From NCBI GenBank assembly GCA_900321895.1, contig ONYB01000005.1:1-13731 (forward strand): a DNA stretch of 13,731 nt, in the 5' to 3' direction. The notes below the pieces were generated by a model. It was not told the DNA's origin. It saw only the letters and a list, made by a program, of their open reading frames with translations, and did no database searches. This DNA comes from an uncultured Brachyspira sp. (GTDB taxonomy: Bacteria; Cyanobacteriota; Vampirovibrionia; Gastranaerophilales; Gastranaerophilaceae). Within the stretch, counting starts at the first letter, position 1. The number at the start of each line of letters is the position of its first letter. Both the position numbers and the translations under genes were made by a program. Of this stretch, positions 11,492 to 13,731 are shown in pieces.

Positions 11492-13234
11492 TTGAATGAA
11501 AGACGTAAAAGGCGTGAAGCCACTAAAAACCAAAAAAGTTTCGACAAAATTTTAAGCTGGCTATATATATTATTTATTTTGTTTGCAGTTGCTTTGATTA
11601 TTCACCTGTTTTTTATTCAGGTAATCGATATTAAAAAATACCGTGTTAGAGCAAGAAATCAGCGTGCAGGTCAGAATTTCTCCGTACGTGGGGATATTTA
11701 TGACAGAAACGGTATAAAACTTGCGACAGACAAAGTCTTTTACAATATTTTTGCCCGTCGTGCGGACTACGATGAGGAGGAGTCATCTCCTGAAAATATT
11801 GCAAAGCAGCTTGCTCCGATTTTGAATATGTCAAAAGAACAACTTTTGAAAAAATTGCAGAGCCCGAACCAGATTATTGCAATTAAAAAAGATGTTGACA
11901 GAAATACCGCAAAAAAAATCGCAAAACTTCATCTAAGGGCAATAAGCTTAGACAAAAAAAACACGAGAGAATACCCGCAAGGAACACTTGCTGCACACGT
12001 TTTGGGGTATTACAATTTTGATGCTGATATTGCAAACGGGGTTGAATATACTGAGAAAGATAAACTTGAGCACGTAGAAAACGAGGTTAAATTTCAACGA
12101 ACTCAAAAGGGTAAAATTATTTATGATTTTATGACTGATCCTGTTGCGACTGCGACAAACCCTAAAGGGCAGGACGTTACATTGACGATTGACGCAGCAA
12201 TTCAGCACGTTTGTGAAAAAGAACTTGAAAAAATGGTTAAAGAAAAAGAGGCGTTGAGGGGTACGGTTATCGTAATGAACCCTAAAAACGGCGAAATTCT
12301 TGCCTATGCTGTATATCCGACTTATGACCCGAACAATTTCAAAACAGTTGCTCCGGGGTTAATTAAAAATTGGACATTGACTGACGTTTTTCCTCCGGGG
12401 TCTACGTTTAAAACAATTACTGTTGCCAGTGCAATGGACCTCGGCAAGATTAACGAGCATTCGACCGTTCTTGATACCGGTAAAACTTCTATCGGAAAAT
12501 GGGAAATCAAAAACTATGATTACGAGGTTCACCCTTATCCGGGGCATATTTCGCTTGAATATTTGTTTGAACACTCAAGTAATATCGGGTCAATCAATGT
12601 CGCTAAAACAATGACACCGCACGAGTTTTACGATATGTTGAAAAAGTTTGGTTACGGTGCTAAGACGGGTATAGATCTTCCCGGTGAATCTTCCGGACTT
12701 TTGCCGTATTGGGGTAACTGGGATAAAGGTATTCACGCAACAATGGCTTACGGTTACGGTACTTCCGTTACTGCAATGCAGATGATTTCGGCAGTTCAGG
12801 CTCTTGCAAACGGCGGAGTCAGGGTTACTCCGCACGTAATCAAGTATTCACCTGAAGAAGAAGCTGTAAAAATTCAAAGAACTCAAGTTATTTCTCAATC
12901 TACTGCGGATGCGGTTACGAGATTGCTTGCAAAAAGTGTTAATAACGGGCGTTCTATTATCAAAATGGATAAATATAACGTTGCGGCAAAAACAGGTACT
13001 TCAAGAAAACCGAAAGAAAATTCTTCGGGTTATACACCGTTTACATACACCTCAACAATCGGCTATTTGCCTGCTTCCGATCCGCAAGTTTTGATTTATG
13101 TAATGGTGGACAGTGCAAGAGTTGGTGCAATTTGGGGTAATACCGTTGCAGGCCCTGTCTTTCACGAAGTTTCAACGCAGATTGCAAGAATGATGAATTT
13201 GAAGCCTGATAAGGTTACGCCAAAGGAAAACTAG
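11492..13234 (+). CDS. ftsI: Class B penicillin-binding protein (FtsI/PBP2-type transpeptidase)
   Basis: The enzyme cross-links peptidoglycan stem peptides in the periplasm and is a beta-lactam target. The 580-residue protein has a basic cytoplasmic tail (1-17), one membrane helix (about 21-45), the PBP dimerisation domain (about 55-215, 'RGDIYDRNG') and the transpeptidase domain with all three motifs: S304-T-F-K307, S362-S-N364 and K500-T-G-T503. It has no PASTA repeats. The start is TTG at 11492, the only start that keeps the membrane helix, with AGGGAG 10 nt upstream. Followed 39 nt later by murE, as in division/cell-wall (dcw) clusters, which favours a septal FtsI role over a PBP2 elongation role. 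The usual upstream mraZ-rsmH-ftsL are absent; pepA lies there instead. Confidence 0.9.
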   Translation: MNERRKRREATKNQKSFDKILSWLYILFILFAVALIIHLFFIQVIDIKKYRVRARNQRAGQNFSVRGDIYDRNGIKLATDKVFYNIFARRADYDEEESSPENIAKQLAPILNMSKEQLLKKLQSPNQIIAIKKDVDRNTAKKIAKLHLRAISLDKKNTREYPQGTLAAHVLGYYNFDADIANGVEYTEKDKLEHVENEVKFQRTQKGKIIYDFMTDPVATATNPKGQDVTLTIDAAIQHVCEKELEKMVKEKEALRGTVIVMNPKNGEILAYAVYPTYDPNNFKTVAPGLIKNWTLTDVFPPGSTFKTITVASAMDLGKINEHSTVLDTGKTSIGKWEIKNYDYEVHPYPGHISLEYLFEHSSNIGSINVAKTMTPHEFYDMLKKFGYGAKTGIDLPGESSGLLPYWGNWDKGIHATMAYGYGTSVTAMQMISAVQALANGGVRVTPHVIKYSPEEEAVKIQRTQVISQSTADAVTRLLAKSVNNGRSIIKMDKYNVAAKTGTSRKPKENSSGYTPFTYTSTIGYLPASDPQVLIYVMVDSARVGAIWGNTVAGPVFHEVSTQIARMMNLKPDKVTPKEN

Positions 13235-13273
13235 AAAGAATTAAGAATATAATTTTACAAAGGAGATAAATAA

Positions 13274-13731
13274 ATGAAATTAGACGAGTTGATTGAACAT
13301 TTAGACTATAGGGATTTGATTAATTTCAAAAACGTGGACATTTCAGGAATTTCGTACAATTCCAAAACCACAAAAAAGGGTGATATTTTCATTTGCCTTC
13401 CGGGGGAATACGCAGACGGTCATACTTTTGCAAAAGGTGCTGTAGAAAAGGGAGCTGCGGCTCTTTTAGTTGAGCATAAAGTTGATGAAATTGATAAAAA
13501 AATTCCGCAAGTAGTAGTGAATTCGACTCGTCACAAAATTGCAGATATTGCAGACAGATTTTATTCAAACCCGTCTTGGGGAATGAATTTAATCGGAGTT
13601 ACGGGAACGAACGGCAAAACCACCGTTACCCATTTAATCCAAAAAATCTTTGAACAAAACAACGAAAAATGTGCCTTGATTGGAACGTTGGGATACAAAC
13701 TTTCCTCGGGTGGTGAATATCGGGACGCAAA
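13274..13731 (+). CDS. murE: UDP-MurNAc-tripeptide synthetase MurE, N-terminal part (cut by window edge)
   Basis: MurE adds the third amino acid (meso-diaminopimelate or lysine) to UDP-MurNAc-L-Ala-D-Glu in the cytoplasm. The visible 152 residues hold the MurE-specific N-terminal domain ('GISYNSKTTKKGDIFICLPG', about 24-43; 'DGHTFAKGAVEKGAAALL') and the start of the Mur ligase central domain with the ATP-binding loop T110-G-T-N-G-K115-T-T. The part that would decide diaminopimelate versus lysine specificity lies outside the window. AAGGAGAT at 13260-13267 precedes the ATG by 6-7 nt, among the best ribosome sites here. It follows the PBP gene by 39 nt, without a terminator between them, so the two are very likely one operon. 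Confidence 0.93.
   Translation, partial: MKLDELIEHLDYRDLINFKNVDISGISYNSKTTKKGDIFICLPGEYADGHTFAKGAVEKGAAALLVEHKVDEIDKKIPQVVVNSTRHKIADIADRFYSNPSWGMNLIGVTGTNGKTTVTHLIQKIFEQNNEKCALIGTLGYKLSSGGEYRDA

Overview
The window is AT-rich, tightly packed bacterial chromosome with 13 protein-coding genes, two of them cut by the window edges. No rRNA, tRNA, CRISPR array, insertion sequence or phage gene was seen. The best guess at the host is a non-photosynthetic relative of Cyanobacteria (Vampirovibrionia/Melainabacteria, perhaps gut Gastranaerophilales). This rests on recalled similarity, not a search: efp sits directly before accB as in cyanobacteria, the AccC protein reads like cyanobacterial AccC, the base composition is low in GC, and there is a small prepilin-like protein of a kind I associate with that group. 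Confidence is about 0.6.

Layout, left to right. Positions 1-494 (minus): 5' part of coaX (type III pantothenate kinase) and a 65-residue unknown protein. Positions 495-891: gene-free, with a multi-hairpin repeat element and the efp promoter. Positions 892-3428 (plus): efp-accB-accC, closed by a very strong terminator. Positions 3487-8126 (minus): a run read in the order rny (RNase Y), ymdB-like phosphodiesterase, PHP phosphoesterase, degenerate prepilin-like protein, GNAT-like protein. Positions 8127-8540: a busy regulatory region with back-to-back promoters, a candidate small RNA with its own terminator, and an inverted repeat over the amidase start codon. Positions 8541-9896 (plus): an exported cell-wall amidase. 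Positions 9935-11332 (minus): leucyl aminopeptidase. Positions 11492 to the end (plus): an FtsI/PBP2-type transpeptidase followed by murE, which looks like part of a division/cell-wall cluster.

The genes fall into three functional groups: CoA and fatty-acid supply (coaX, accB, accC), RNA turnover (rny, ymdB, PHP) and peptidoglycan building and remodelling (amidase, PBP, murE). The protein genes are mostly housekeeping. The less ordinary signals are noncoding: (i) the 8347-8554 region, where a near-consensus promoter drives a short transcript ending in an intrinsic terminator, followed by a possibly leaderless amidase gene whose start codon lies in a 15-bp inverted repeat; (ii) a family of intergenic palindromic elements bounded by TAAGTGAA-like ends and filled with short GTGAANN units, seen three times; (iii) a roughly 140-nt structured leader before rny.
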